From contig NZ_JAUSZI010000002.1 in NCBI RefSeq assembly GCF_030817415.1, forward strand, positions 1,612,001-1,676,000: DNA of 64,000 nucleotides, written 5' to 3'. The position numbers were made by a program, and so were the translations under genes. Positions 42,766 to 51,287 of this stretch are shown here, in pieces. The stretch is from Streptomyces umbrinus (lineage in GTDB: Bacteria; Actinomycetota; Actinomycetes; Streptomycetales; Streptomycetaceae). Below the pieces are notes generated by a model. That model had not been told where the DNA came from, did not search any database, and saw nothing but the letters and a program-made list of their open reading frames with translations. Each line of letters opens with the position of its first letter. Positions within the stretch are counted from its first letter, which is position 1.

Positions 42766-43274
42766 GCCACCTTCAACGCCTCGGACGCGGCTGCCCAGCG
42801 CGCCCGTACGACGCTGAAGCCGGCCCGCTCGGCGTCATCGCACACAAGCTCGTCGTCGTCCACGAGCACCCGGATCTCACGGTTCCGGGCCAGCTCGCGG
42901 AGGATCTCCAGCTTGGTGCGCCGAGCGGGCCTGCGGTCGTCGTTGCGCCTCATCCGGATGCGGCCCTCGGGCAGGCCCTGGGCCACGAGCCAGGCTTCCG
43001 TGTCCTTGCGGCAGCGCTCGGGCCGCCCGGTCAGATAGAGGATCTCGCACTCCCGCGCGTGCTCCAGCGCGAGGGCGACGCCCTCCGCGAGCGGCGGATC
43101 GTCCGGCGCCGCCGCGAAGAAGGCCTCCCAGTCGCGCGGCTTGCGCTCCAGGAACTTCTGCCGGTGCGCGGTGTCGGCGAGGGTGCCGTCGAGGTCGAAT
43201 ACGGCGAGGGGCCTGCGTCCGCCGGCACCGCCGCGGGCGTCGGATCCGGGGCGTGGCCTGCTGGTGTTCGTCAC
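42741..43274 (-). CDS. HAD phosphatase, polynucleotide-kinase 3'-phosphatase-like
   Basis: 177 aa from GTG 43274 (AGGGTGG upstream; GTG 43283 is an alternative). HAD motif I AVFDLDGTLADTAHRQKFL (about 24-42), motif II LYLTGRPERCRKDTEAWL and motif IV LVDDDELVCDDAE are present, with an acid-phosphatase-like short cap. The closest pattern is the phosphatase part of bacterial PNKP-type proteins. Substrate unknown. It is convergent with dodecin and shares its terminator. Confidence 0.8.
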   Translation of the reverse strand: MTNTSRPRPGSDARGGAGGRRPLAVFDLDGTLADTAHRQKFLERKPRDWEAFFAAAPDDPPLAEGVALALEHARECEILYLTGRPERCRKDTEAWLVAQGLPEGRIRMRRNDDRRPARRTKLEILRELARNREIRVLVDDDELVCDDAERAGFSVVRARWAAASEALKVAQEREGRT

Positions 43275-43315
43275 TCGGCCCACCCTAGAGTCCGGTGCGG
43301 CGGCAGCGCCCCGAT

Positions 43316-43345
43316 AGGGGCGCGGGGAACTGCGCGACCAGCCAC
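43316..43345 (-). repeat. Dispersed intergenic repeat, copy 2
   Basis: Reverse-strand copy of the 30-nt element, between the HAD and TerC genes. Confidence 0.85.
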
Positions 43346-43397
43346 GACGCGCCCGCAGACGACGTGCCGGACTGCCATCGGACTACTACCGGAGCAC

Positions 43398-44366
43398 CTA
43401 GGACATGGACCGCCCGGTCTCCACCTGCTGCTTCTTCGAGGCCCGCAGGCTGGTGAAGGTCGTCACCGCGAGTACCAGAACGATGAAGCCGAGCGAGAAC
43501 GGAATGCTGATCTCCGGGACGTGCACCCCCGACTCGTGCAGGGCGTGCAGCACCAGCTTGACGCCGATGAACCCGAGGATGATCGAGAGCCCGTACGAGA
43601 GATGGACGAGCCTCTTGAGCAGGCCGCCGATCAGGAAGTACAGCTGCCGCAGGCCCATCAGTGCGAAGGCGTTCGCGGTGAAGACGATGTACGGCTCCTC
43701 GGTGAGGCCGTAGATGGCCGGGATGGAGTCCAGGGCGAACAGGACGTCCGTGGAGCCGATCGCCAGCATGACCACCATCATCGGGGTCATCACCCGCTTG
43801 CCGTTCTGCTCGACCCACAGCTTGGTGCCGTGGTAGCGGTCGGCCACACCGAAGCGCCGCTCGACCGCCTTGAGCAGCTTGTTCTCCTCGTACTCCTCGT
43901 CCCCGTGGCCCTTGCGGGCGTCCTGGACCAGCTTCCACGCGGTCCAGATCAGGAACGCGCCGAAGATGTAGAAGACCCAGGAGAACGTCGAGATGATCGC
44001 GGCACCGGCGGCGATGAAGATCGTGCGCAGCACCAGGGCCACCAGCACGCCGACCATCAGCACCCGCTGCTGGTACTGGGCCGGCACCGAGAACTTCGCC
44101 ATGATCAGGACGAAGACGAAGAGGTTGTCGACGCTGAGCGACTTCTCCGTGATGTAGCCGGCGAAGAACTCGCCCGCCGGCCCGCCTCCGTGGACCACCA
44201 GCAGTCCGATTCCGAACGCCACCGCGAGGGCGACCCAGACCGCGCTCCAGATGCCGGCCTCCTTGAGGGAGACCTCATGGGGTTTGCGGCCGATGAAGAA
44301 GTCGACGGCGATGAGCCCGCAGAGCACTGCGACAGACAGCGCCCACACGCCAAGGGAGACGTTCAC
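43398..44366 (-). CDS. TerC family integral membrane protein
   Basis: 322 aa with about nine membrane segments, from GTG 44366 with CGGAGG upstream. The conserved acidic motifs lie in membrane helices: EKSLSVDNLFVFVLIM (about 74-89) and GSTDVLFALDSIPAIYGLTEEP. A charged cytoplasmic loop (DARKGHGDEEYEEN) divides the halves. Family members export Mn2+ or act in tellurite resistance. No tellurite gene neighbours. I looked for a Mn riboswitch in 44367-44494 and could not support one. Confidence 0.9.
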   Translation of the reverse strand: MNVSLGVWALSVAVLCGLIAVDFFIGRKPHEVSLKEAGIWSAVWVALAVAFGIGLLVVHGGGPAGEFFAGYITEKSLSVDNLFVFVLIMAKFSVPAQYQQRVLMVGVLVALVLRTIFIAAGAAIISTFSWVFYIFGAFLIWTAWKLVQDARKGHGDEEYEENKLLKAVERRFGVADRYHGTKLWVEQNGKRVMTPMMVVMLAIGSTDVLFALDSIPAIYGLTEEPYIVFTANAFALMGLRQLYFLIGGLLKRLVHLSYGLSIILGFIGVKLVLHALHESGVHVPEISIPFSLGFIVLVLAVTTFTSLRASKKQQVETGRSMS

Positions 44367-44494
44367 TGTTCCTCCGGGGACCGATGGTGCGAACTGACAG
44401 CGTTGTTAGGCATCAGAAACAAAACCACCCCCAGAAGGTAAACAAACGCCTACGTGGAGGCATACGCACCGCACTGTGTCGGCGCAGCCGGCGT

Positions 44495-45286
44495 TCAGGA
44501 CGCGGTGGCCTCGCGCCACAGGCTCCACGCGAGTCCGAGGCCGGCGAGGGCGATCGCTATCCGGAGCGGGGCCTCGGGCAGGCGTCGTACGACCGCAGGT
44601 CCCATCCATGCGCCCACGAAGCAGCCCAGACCGAGTGTGAGGGCCGCGCTCCAGTCGACCGGGGCGAGGAACGCGTAGGCGACGGCGGCGGTGACGTTGG
44701 CCGCGCCGGTGGCGATGTTCTTGACGGCGTTGGTCACCCGCAGGGGCTCCGTCGCGGACAACGAGAGGACGGCCAGCATGAGGACGCCTGCCGCGGCGCC
44801 GAAGTAGCCGCCGTACAGGCCGACCAGGAGGACGGCACAGGCCAGTGGGAGCTTCGGCAGGGAGCCCTGATCCGGACTGAATCTCGCGGTCAGCCGGCGC
44901 AGGGGTTCGCGGGCCAGGATCAGGACCGAGCCGAGGGCTATGAGCCACGGTACGACCAGTTCGAACGTCGAGGACGGGGTGCCGAGGAGGAGGGCCGCCC
45001 CTATCGCGCCACCCAGGGCCGCCGTGATGGCCAGGGGGACGAGTCGGGCGCGCTGACCTCGGAGTTCCTCGCGGGAGCCGACCGCGGATCCGACTGTGTT
45101 TGAGAAGAGGGCGACTGTGTTGGTGACATTGGCTGCCACCGGGGGGAGGCCTGCGGCCAGGAGTGCGGGGTAGCTGAACAGGGAGGCCAGGCCGGCTATC
45201 GATCCGGCCAGTCCGGAGGCTATGCCTGCGGCCAGGAGGAGGAGTGCGGCGCCGGGGGTTGGCTGGCCGGCGATCAGCGCTTGCAC
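44495..45286 (-). CDS. TSUP/TauE-SafE family membrane exporter
   Basis: 263 aa from GTG 45286 (AAGAGGCC upstream). Two TauE repeats: GLAGSIAGLASLFSYPALLAAGLPPVAANVTNTVAL near 25-60 and GLYGGYFGAAAGVLMLAVL near 155-175 with LRVTNAVKNIATGAANVTAAV. Such proteins move sulfite, sulfoacetate or similar anions. It is monocistronic, and a palindrome lies upstream. Confidence 0.88.
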   Translation of the reverse strand: MQALIAGQPTPGAALLLLAAGIASGLAGSIAGLASLFSYPALLAAGLPPVAANVTNTVALFSNTVGSAVGSREELRGQRARLVPLAITAALGGAIGAALLLGTPSSTFELVVPWLIALGSVLILAREPLRRLTARFSPDQGSLPKLPLACAVLLVGLYGGYFGAAAGVLMLAVLSLSATEPLRVTNAVKNIATGAANVTAAVAYAFLAPVDWSAALTLGLGCFVGAWMGPAVVRRLPEAPLRIAIALAGLGLAWSLWREATAS

Positions 45287-45387
45287 GTTGGCCTCTTGTC
45301 TTCACGGGTGCGGGGGCGTTCTGGCGCGCCAGGGGTTTGTGTTGACGCTGGCGTTGGCGTTGACGCTGACGTTCCATATTAGAGACG

Positions 45388-45407
45388 CCGTCTGCATATA
45401 CAGACGG
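45388..45407. promoter_or_regulatory. Palindrome upstream of the TSUP exporter gene
   Basis: CCGTCTG (45388-45394) and CAGACGG (45401-45407) around CATATA, with partly matching outer arms GAGAC and GTCTC at 45382-45386 and 45411-45415. It is about 100 nt before the TSUP start, beside an AT-rich ATATTA. Probable operator. Confidence 0.5.
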
Positions 45408-45542
45408 TGGGTGTCTCTTCGCGTTGGCATCCCGTGAGGCTCATGGCTTTTTTCGCCCCCGCCGCCCCTACCCATTCCCGTCCCTTATCTGGGGGCTCCT
45501 CCCCCAGGCCTACGCATCGCGCTGCCGCGCTTGTCCTCAAGC

Positions 45543-45829
45543 GCCGGACGGGCTGGGTAGGTGGGGCTGCCGAGGGTGGGCGGGTTGACCGTGGGTGGGT
45601 GGGGAATCGGCCTGGCGCCCTCGTCCGCAAACGCCGGACGGGCTGGATGGGCGGGCGCTGCCGAGGGTGGGCGGGTTGACCGTGGGTCGGTGGGAAATCG
45701 GCCTGGCGCCCTCGTCCTCGAACGCCGGACGGGCTGGATGGGCGGGCGCTGCCGAGGGTGGGCGGGTTGACCGTGGGTCGGTGGGGAATCGGCCTGGCGC
45801 CCTCGTCCTCGAACGCCGGACGGGCTGGA
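45543..45829. repeat. 90-91-bp tandem repeat, three full copies plus a partial fourth
   Basis: GCCGGACGGGCTGG recurs at 45543, 45633, 45724 and 45815. Copies 2 and 3 are nearly identical over the whole unit (for example one A/G change in TGGG(A/G)AATCGGCC); copy 1 differs at several bases. The period is not a multiple of three in all copies, and there are no unique spacers. Confidence 0.85.
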
Positions 45830-45862
45830 TGATGCGGACCGGGCTGGGAGGGCGCGTTTTTC

Positions 45863-45892
45863 AGGGGCGCGGGGAACTGCGCGACCAGCCAC
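45863..45892 (-). repeat. Dispersed intergenic repeat, copy 3
   Basis: Reverse-strand copy of the 30-nt element, directly after the 90-bp tandem array; the last two bases are AC as in copy 1. Confidence 0.85.
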
Positions 45893-45974
45893 ACACCACC
45901 CGCACCCGACACCGGACGAGCAACCCTTCACATCAGCCTCTCCGGCGTGGCGACGCGAGGCAGGTGGTCTCGCC

Positions 45975-47021
45975 TCAGCCCGCGAACTCCGCCAGTGGTA
46001 CCCCCGGTGGCATGTTGTAGGGCGTGACCACCTGGATCGCCGAGGGGAGGAAGGGGCCCTCGTCCGGGAGGGCATTGTGGGCACGCATGATGGTCTGGCA
46101 GGCGCGGCGCATGTCCTGGCGCAGGTCGTGGTGAAGGACGGCGGAGAGGCGGCGGTCGCGCAGGAAGCGGGTGTTGTCGTGGTCCAGGTCGTGGGCGATG
46201 AAGACCGCGCACTCCCGTCCGAGGGTGTCGAACGCGTCGAGGGTCGCGGCGTTGCCGCCGCCGGCGGAGTAGACGGCGATGACGTCCTCGTCCCGCTTGA
46301 GGGCCTCCAGGACGAGGTCCCGCTGGGTGGCGTCGAGGCCGTCGCTGTCGGTGACCTCCACCAGGGAACGCCCGGGCTGCGCGATCCGCATCGCGCTGCG
46401 GAAGCCCATCTCTCGCTCCTCCTCACCGCGGAAGGAGCCCCGGCTGATCGTGGCGAGCACGTTGCCCGGCCGGTCGCCGAGCCACTGCCCGATGAGGTAG
46501 GCGGCGGTGGCGCCCGCGGCCCGGTTGTCGATTCCCACGTACGCCATGCGCGCGCTGCTGGGCAGGTCGCTGACCAGTGTGACGACGGGGATGCCGGTCG
46601 CGACCAGACGGCTGACGGCCGCTCCGATCTCCGGCAGGTCGGGGGCCTTGAGGATCACGCCCTGCGAACCGCGTTTCGCGATCTTGTCCATGGTGGCGAT
46701 CAGGTCCGAGGCGGGGCAGGCCTCCCGGAAGTGGAAGCGCGATCGCACCACGGTGGGGTGCAGGGACGGCAGTTCGGCTTCCAGGGCGTCCCGTACCGCG
46801 GTGGAGAACCGCTCCGGTGTCTGCATCACGATGTCGATCATGAACGTGCGTCCGCCGATGCGTACCTGGGTGCGCTGACGGTCCAGATCCTTGATCGCCT
46901 GGCGGACCTCCATGACGGTGCTCTCCCGTACGCCGCCCCGGTCGTTGAGGACCCGGTCGACCGTGGCCTCGCTCAGACCGGCCTGACGGGCGATCTCTCT
47001 GATCGGATACGGATGTCGCAT
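45975..47021 (-). CDS. LacI family regulator divergent from the PhyH-SDR-Gfo/Idh operon
   Basis: 348 aa from ATG 47021 with GGGGACC upstream. Helix-turn-helix IREIARQAGLSEATVDRVLNDRGGVRE (about 7-33), then a periplasmic-binding-like domain with GVILKAPDLPEIGAAVSRL, VGIDNRAAGATAAYLIGQWL and VYSAGGGNAATLDAFDTLG. It resembles regulators of sugar or cyclitol use. It is divergent from the four-gene oxidative operon, 110 nt start to start. TGAATGATGG and TGAATGACGG repeat at 47038 and 47071 in that gap. Confidence 0.87.
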   Translation of the reverse strand: MRHPYPIREIARQAGLSEATVDRVLNDRGGVRESTVMEVRQAIKDLDRQRTQVRIGGRTFMIDIVMQTPERFSTAVRDALEAELPSLHPTVVRSRFHFREACPASDLIATMDKIAKRGSQGVILKAPDLPEIGAAVSRLVATGIPVVTLVSDLPSSARMAYVGIDNRAAGATAAYLIGQWLGDRPGNVLATISRGSFRGEEEREMGFRSAMRIAQPGRSLVEVTDSDGLDATQRDLVLEALKRDEDVIAVYSAGGGNAATLDAFDTLGRECAVFIAHDLDHDNTRFLRDRRLSAVLHHDLRQDMRRACQTIMRAHNALPDEGPFLPSAIQVVTPYNMPPGVPLAEFAG

Positions 47022-47037
47022 GGCGGTCCCCGAAAGC

Positions 47038-47080
47038 TGAATGATGGACTTTTGATGGGTCTCTGCGGATTGAATGACGG
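47038..47080. promoter_or_regulatory. Direct repeat in the divergent promoter of the LacI-controlled operon
   Basis: TGAATGATGG at 47038-47047 and TGAATGACGG at 47071-47080, 33 nt apart (three helical turns), between the LacI and PhyH genes. Candidate regulator sites; not palindromic, so uncertain. Confidence 0.35.
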
Positions 47081-47131
47081 GCTCTGGTTCACAAGACTGG
47101 CAGAAAAGCACGCATGGCGAAAGGATCCGGG

Positions 47132-48310
47132 ATGTCCCCCAAGGAGGCGGGAGCACCGACTTGGCTGAGCGAGGACGACTGCGATCTCGACGCGTTCCGC
47201 TCGCTGGTCGAGCAGAGCACCGAGCCGCAGGCGTATCCCACGGCCGAGCGGATCGAGCAGAACGTCCTGGTCTACATCAGTGATCGGATCCGCGAGCTCG
47301 CGGTCACCCCGCAGGGGCGCCGGGAGGTGCAGGCCGAGCTGGTGCGGGCCCTGCTGGACGGGCCCGGAGTCGTGGTCCTCAAGGGCGCGTTCACGGACCC
47401 GGCCGTCGTGGACGCGGCCTCCGGTGCCTTCAACTCGCTGATCGAGGAGGAACGTTCGAGCGGCACGGCCCGCGGTGACCACTTCGCCAGGCCCGGCGCC
47501 AACGACCGGGTGTGGAACGCCCTGGACAAGGTGGCCGTGCGGGCGCCGGAGGTGTTCGCGGACTACTACGCCAACGACATGCTGGCCCTGGCCTCCGAGG
47601 CCTGGCTCGGCCCCGCCTACCAGGTGACCTCGCAGATCAACGTGGTCAACCCGGGCGGCGCCGCGCAGAGGGTGCACCGCGACTACCACCTGGGCTTCCT
47701 GAGCAACGACGTCGCCGCCGCGTACCCCGCGCACGTCCACCGTCTCTCCCCCGTACTGACGCTCCAGGGCGCGGTCGCGCACTGCGACATGCCGGTCGAG
47801 TCCGGGCCGACGCTGTACCTGCCGCACTCGCAGAAGTACGAGCCCGGCTATCTGGCCTGGCGGCACCCGGAGTTCATCGCGTACTTCGAGGAGCATCACG
47901 TCCAGCTCCCGCTGGAGAAGGGGGACGCGGTGTTCTTCAACCCCGCGCTCTTCCACGCCGCCGGACACAACCGCTCGGCGGACATCAAGCGCATGGCCAA
48001 CCTGCTGCAGATCTCCTCCGCCTTCGGCCGCGCCATGGAGTCCGTGGACCGGGAGGCCATGGCTGTGGCCCTGTTCCCGGTGCTGCTGCGCCGCAAGGAG
48101 GAGGGCGCCCCGGAGAGCTGGCTGCGCCGCGTGGTCGCCGCCACCGCCGAGGGCTACCCCTTCCCCACCAACCTGGACCTCGACCCGCCGGTCGACGGTC
48201 TCGCTCCGCCCTCCCAGGCGGACACCCTCTGGCAGGCAGTCGCCGAAGGCTGGGCCCCGGCCCGGCTCCGCCAGGAACTACAGGCGGGCGCCAAGCGCCG
48301 CCGGAGCTGA
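47132..48310 (+). CDS. Phytanoyl-CoA dioxygenase (PhyH) family Fe(II)/2-oxoglutarate enzyme
   Basis: 392 aa from ATG 47132, AAAGGA upstream (ATG 47114 lacks one). The iron facial triad is visible: His182 and Asp184 in RVHRDYHLGF and His279 in FHAAGHNRSADIKR, where Arg281 would bind 2-oxoglutarate. Such enzymes hydroxylate or oxidatively demethylate small molecules. As first gene of a four-gene unit with three dehydrogenases it may open the pathway by hydroxylating or dealkylating an unknown carbohydrate-like substrate. Confidence 0.85.
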   Translation: MSPKEAGAPTWLSEDDCDLDAFRSLVEQSTEPQAYPTAERIEQNVLVYISDRIRELAVTPQGRREVQAELVRALLDGPGVVVLKGAFTDPAVVDAASGAFNSLIEEERSSGTARGDHFARPGANDRVWNALDKVAVRAPEVFADYYANDMLALASEAWLGPAYQVTSQINVVNPGGAAQRVHRDYHLGFLSNDVAAAYPAHVHRLSPVLTLQGAVAHCDMPVESGPTLYLPHSQKYEPGYLAWRHPEFIAYFEEHHVQLPLEKGDAVFFNPALFHAAGHNRSADIKRMANLLQISSAFGRAMESVDREAMAVALFPVLLRRKEEGAPESWLRRVVAATAEGYPFPTNLDLDPPVDGLAPPSQADTLWQAVAEGWAPARLRQELQAGAKRRRS

Positions 48311-48327
48311 AGGAGAACAACGCACTC

Positions 48328-49089
48328 ATGGGACTGCTTGAGGACAAGGTCGTCCTCGTCAACGGCGGCAGCCAGGGCGTCGGCGCGGGAATCGTCCGGG
48401 CTGCCGTGCGCGAAGGCGCGACCGTCGTCTTCACCGGACGCCGGGCCGACGTCGGCGAGAAACTCGCCGCTGACACCGGCGCCCGCTTCGTACGCGCGGA
48501 CCTGTCGGACGCCGCTCAGGCCCGGGACAGCGTCGTACAGACGGTGGACACACACGGACGCGTCGACTGCCTGGTCAACGCGGCGGGGCTGACGTCACGC
48601 GGTTCGCTCCTGGACACCACGCCGGAGTTGTTCGACGCGCACATCGCCATCAATCTGCGGGCGCCGTTCTTCGCGATGCAGGCGGCGGTGGCGGACATGG
48701 TGGCGCGCAAGGCCCCCGGCACCGTGGTCAACGTAATCTCCAGCGCCGAGCACGGCGGCCAGCCCTTCCTCGCCCCGTACGTCGCGGCGAAGGCCGGGCT
48801 CGCGGGACTGACCCGCAACGCGGCCCACGCACACCGCTGGGACCGCGTCCGTATCAACGGCCTCAACATCGGCTGGACCGACACCGAGGGCGAGGACGCC
48901 ACCCAGCGTGCCTTCCACGGTGCGGGCGACGACTGGCTGGAGCAGGCCGCCGCGTCCCAGCCGATGGGCAAGATCGGGCAGGTCGACGAGATCGCCGATT
49001 TCGTCGTCTTCCTGCTCTCCGACCGCAGCGGTGTGGTGACCGGCTCGGTCATCGACTGGGACCAGATCGTCTTCGGCGGACTCGACTGA
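48328..49089 (+). CDS. SDR family oxidoreductase in the PhyH operon
   Basis: 253 aa from ATG 48328 (AAGGAG upstream), 17 nt after the PhyH stop. NAD-binding NGGSQGVGAGIVRA (12-25), LVNAAG, catalytic Ser in VISSAEHGGQ and Tyr-Lys in APYVAAKAGL are all present, and it ends VTGSVIDWDQIVFGG. It should oxidise a secondary alcohol. Cotranscribed with the Gfo/Idh genes, 32 nt upstream of the first. Confidence 0.88.
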   Translation: MGLLEDKVVLVNGGSQGVGAGIVRAAVREGATVVFTGRRADVGEKLAADTGARFVRADLSDAAQARDSVVQTVDTHGRVDCLVNAAGLTSRGSLLDTTPELFDAHIAINLRAPFFAMQAAVADMVARKAPGTVVNVISSAEHGGQPFLAPYVAAKAGLAGLTRNAAHAHRWDRVRINGLNIGWTDTEGEDATQRAFHGAGDDWLEQAAASQPMGKIGQVDEIADFVVFLLSDRSGVVTGSVIDWDQIVFGGLD

Positions 49090-49121
49090 ACCGCCCCCTG
49101 GGCTGAAGGAGCACGATTCTC

Positions 49122-50126
49122 ATGCGTATTGGCATCATGGGGCTGGGCCGGATCGGCGCGTTCCACGCGGAAACCCTGGCAGGACTCGAGGCGGTGGACT
49201 CGCTGGTGGTCACCGATCCGGTGGCCGCGGCCGCCTCCTCCGCCGCGGAGCGGTTCGGAGCCACGGCGGTGGACTCCCCCGACGCGGTGCTGGCCGCCGG
49301 TGTGGACGGAGTGGTGATCGCCGCCGCGACCGACGCGCACCCCGAACTCATTCTCGCCGCCGTCAAGGCGGGTATCCCGGTCTTCTGCGAGAAGCCCGTG
49401 GCCCGCGGCGTCGAGGAGAGCCTCGACGTACTGCGTGCGGTGGAGAACGGCGGGGTCGAGGTGCACATCGGCTACAACCGCCGCTTCGACGCCGGCTGTG
49501 TCGCCGCGCGCCAGGCCGTGGTGAACGGCGAACTCGGACTGCTGCACACCGTACGGTCCACCACCCTGGACCCCACCCCGCCGCCCGCCGCGTACGTGGC
49601 CGTCTCCGGTGGCATCTTCCGCGACTGCAGCGTGCACGACTTCGACATCGTGCGCTGGGTCACCGGCCGCGAGGTCGTCGAGGTGTACGCGACCGGCGGC
49701 AACCGGGGCGCCGACTACATCGCGGCGGCCGGCGACGTCGACACCTCCTCCGCGCTGCTCACCTTCGACGACGGCACGATCGGCGTCATCTCCAACTCCC
49801 GGCACAACGCCCGCGGTTACGACGTCCGCCTGGAGGTGCACGGCATGAAGGACAGCATCGCCGTGGGCCTGGAGGACAAGCTGCCGCTGCGGTCCGTCGA
49901 GCCGGGGGTCACCTTCCCCGCCGGCCCCCCGCACCACTTCTTCATGGACCGCTTCGCCGACGCCTACCGCGCCGAACTCACCGCGTTCACCGAGGTCGTG
50001 GCGGGCTCCCGTCCCTCCCCCTGCACCGTGGCCGACGCCCTCGAAGCGAGCTGGATCGCCGAGGCATGCACGCTGTCGCTGCACGAGCACCGGCCCGTAC
50101 GACTGGAAGAGGTGCGCAAGGCATGA
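49122..50126 (+). CDS. Gfo/Idh/MocA family dehydrogenase, inositol 2-dehydrogenase-like
   Basis: 334 aa from ATG 49122. N-terminal NAD loop IMGLGRIGAFHAETLAG (5-21), the EKP motif in IPVFCEKPVARG (Lys catalytic), GYNRRFD near 118 and the GGIFRDCSVHDFDIVRW motif, whose Asp and His are catalytic in inositol dehydrogenase. This pattern is nearest to IolG-type enzymes, so a cyclitol or sugar-like substrate is likely. Its stop overlaps the next gene's ATG. Confidence 0.85.
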   Translation: MRIGIMGLGRIGAFHAETLAGLEAVDSLVVTDPVAAAASSAAERFGATAVDSPDAVLAAGVDGVVIAAATDAHPELILAAVKAGIPVFCEKPVARGVEESLDVLRAVENGGVEVHIGYNRRFDAGCVAARQAVVNGELGLLHTVRSTTLDPTPPPAAYVAVSGGIFRDCSVHDFDIVRWVTGREVVEVYATGGNRGADYIAAAGDVDTSSALLTFDDGTIGVISNSRHNARGYDVRLEVHGMKDSIAVGLEDKLPLRSVEPGVTFPAGPPHHFFMDRFADAYRAELTAFTEVVAGSRPSPCTVADALEASWIAEACTLSLHEHRPVRLEEVRKA

Positions 50127-51142
50127 CGGAGGAACCACTACGGATCGGCGTTCTCGGCGCCGCCCGGATCGCCGAGCTCTCGATCGTCGGCCCGGCCCGT
50201 GTGACCGGCCACCGCCTCGTCGCGGTGGCCGCCCGCGACCGGTCCCGCGCCGAGGAGTTCGCCTCCGAGCACGATGTCGAACGGGTCCTGGACTCGTACG
50301 CCGACGTGATCGCCGACCCCGAGGTCGAGGTCGTCTACAACCCCCTCGCCAACGGTCTGCACGGGCCCTGGAACCTCGCCGCCCTCGCCGCGGACAAGCA
50401 CGTGCTCACCGAGAAGCCCTCCGCGAGCAGCGCGGAGGAGGCCATCAAGGTCCGGGATGCCGTCGCGAAGGCGGGCACGGCCTTCATGGAGGGCTTCCAC
50501 TACCTGTTCCACCCGGTCACCCGGCGCCTGCACGAGCTGCTGGACAGCGGGGAACTGGGCGAACTCCGGCATGTGGAAACCACGATGGTCATGCCGGCGC
50601 CCGAGGACACCGACGTGCGCTGGTCGTTTCCGCTGGCGGGCGGCGCGCTCATGGACCTGGGCTGCTACAGCCTGCATGCCCAGCGGGTGCTCGCCCCCTG
50701 GGCGGGCGGCGCACCGCGGCTCGTCGCGGCGAGCGGCGGCGAGCGTCCGGGCGCGCCCGGAGTGGACGAGTGGCTGGACGCGGACCTGGAGTTCCCGGGT
50801 GGGGCCACCGGTACCGCCCGCTGCCACATGGCCCACCACGAGCTGCAGTTCAGCTACCGGATCGTGGGTTCACTCGGCGAGGCCACGGCGGTGAACTTCG
50901 TCCAGCCGCACGTGGACGACCGGGTCCTGGTCCGCACGGCCACGGGCGAGCGCACCGAGATGCTCGGCCGCCGGTCCTCGTACACCTACCAGCTCGAATC
51001 GTTCGCGGCCCATCTGCGCCGGGGCACGCCCCTGCGCCTGGACGCCGACGACGCGCTCGCCACCATGCGGCTCATCGACGACTGCTACCAGGGGGCCGGG
51101 TTCCCGCCCCGCCCGCGAACGGTCCTTCCGGCCGGGGTCTGA
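50123..51142 (+). CDS. Second Gfo/Idh/MocA family oxidoreductase
   Basis: 339 aa; ATG overlaps the previous stop as ATGA. The NAD loop is GVLGAARIAELSIVGPA (atypical second Ala), then VYNPLANGLHGPWNLAAL, HVLTEKPSASSAEEA (Lys catalytic), MEGFHYLFHPVTRR and GALMDLGCYSLHAQR. This resembles the trans-1,2-dihydrobenzenediol dehydrogenase/xylose dehydrogenase branch. It is the last gene of the operon, followed by a terminator hairpin at 51178-51204. Confidence 0.85.
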   Translation: MTEEPLRIGVLGAARIAELSIVGPARVTGHRLVAVAARDRSRAEEFASEHDVERVLDSYADVIADPEVEVVYNPLANGLHGPWNLAALAADKHVLTEKPSASSAEEAIKVRDAVAKAGTAFMEGFHYLFHPVTRRLHELLDSGELGELRHVETTMVMPAPEDTDVRWSFPLAGGALMDLGCYSLHAQRVLAPWAGGAPRLVAASGGERPGAPGVDEWLDADLEFPGGATGTARCHMAHHELQFSYRIVGSLGEATAVNFVQPHVDDRVLVRTATGERTEMLGRRSSYTYQLESFAAHLRRGTPLRLDADDALATMRLIDDCYQGAGFPPRPRTVLPAGV

Positions 51143-51177
51143 GGACACGTCCGACCACGGTCGGAGAGCGACGGGAA

Positions 51178-51204
51178 AGGGTGGTGCCGCTCCGGCACCA
51201 CCCT
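51178..51204. terminator. Terminator hairpin of the LacI-controlled operon
   Basis: 12-bp stem AGGGTGGTGCCG (51178-51189) and CGGCACCACCCT (51193-51204), 3-nt loop, 35 nt after the second Gfo/Idh stop. Confidence 0.8.
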
Positions 51205-51287
51205 CTCCGGCTTTGCCGGGAGCCGCGGAAGAAATCGGCGGAATGACTGTTGACACAACAGAGCACAGTTCTTCCAGCGGAGAGACC

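Larger units (their letters stand above)
45408..45974. other. Non-coding region between the TSUP and LacI genes
   Basis: 567 nt without a supported gene. It holds a GGGGGCTCCTCCCCC hairpin at 45491-45505, a three-and-a-half-copy tandem repeat and one copy of the dispersed element. Open frames through it are Arg/Gly/Pro repeat translations. Confidence 0.7.

Noticed and set aside
44367..44494. Manganese (yybP-ykoY) riboswitch before the TerC gene
   Set aside because: I could not see the conserved core or stems; the region is only mildly AT-rich with one short GCCT/AGGC pair.
45543..45829. CRISPR array
   Set aside because: The repeats are about 90 bp and directly abutting, with no unique spacers and no cas genes nearby.
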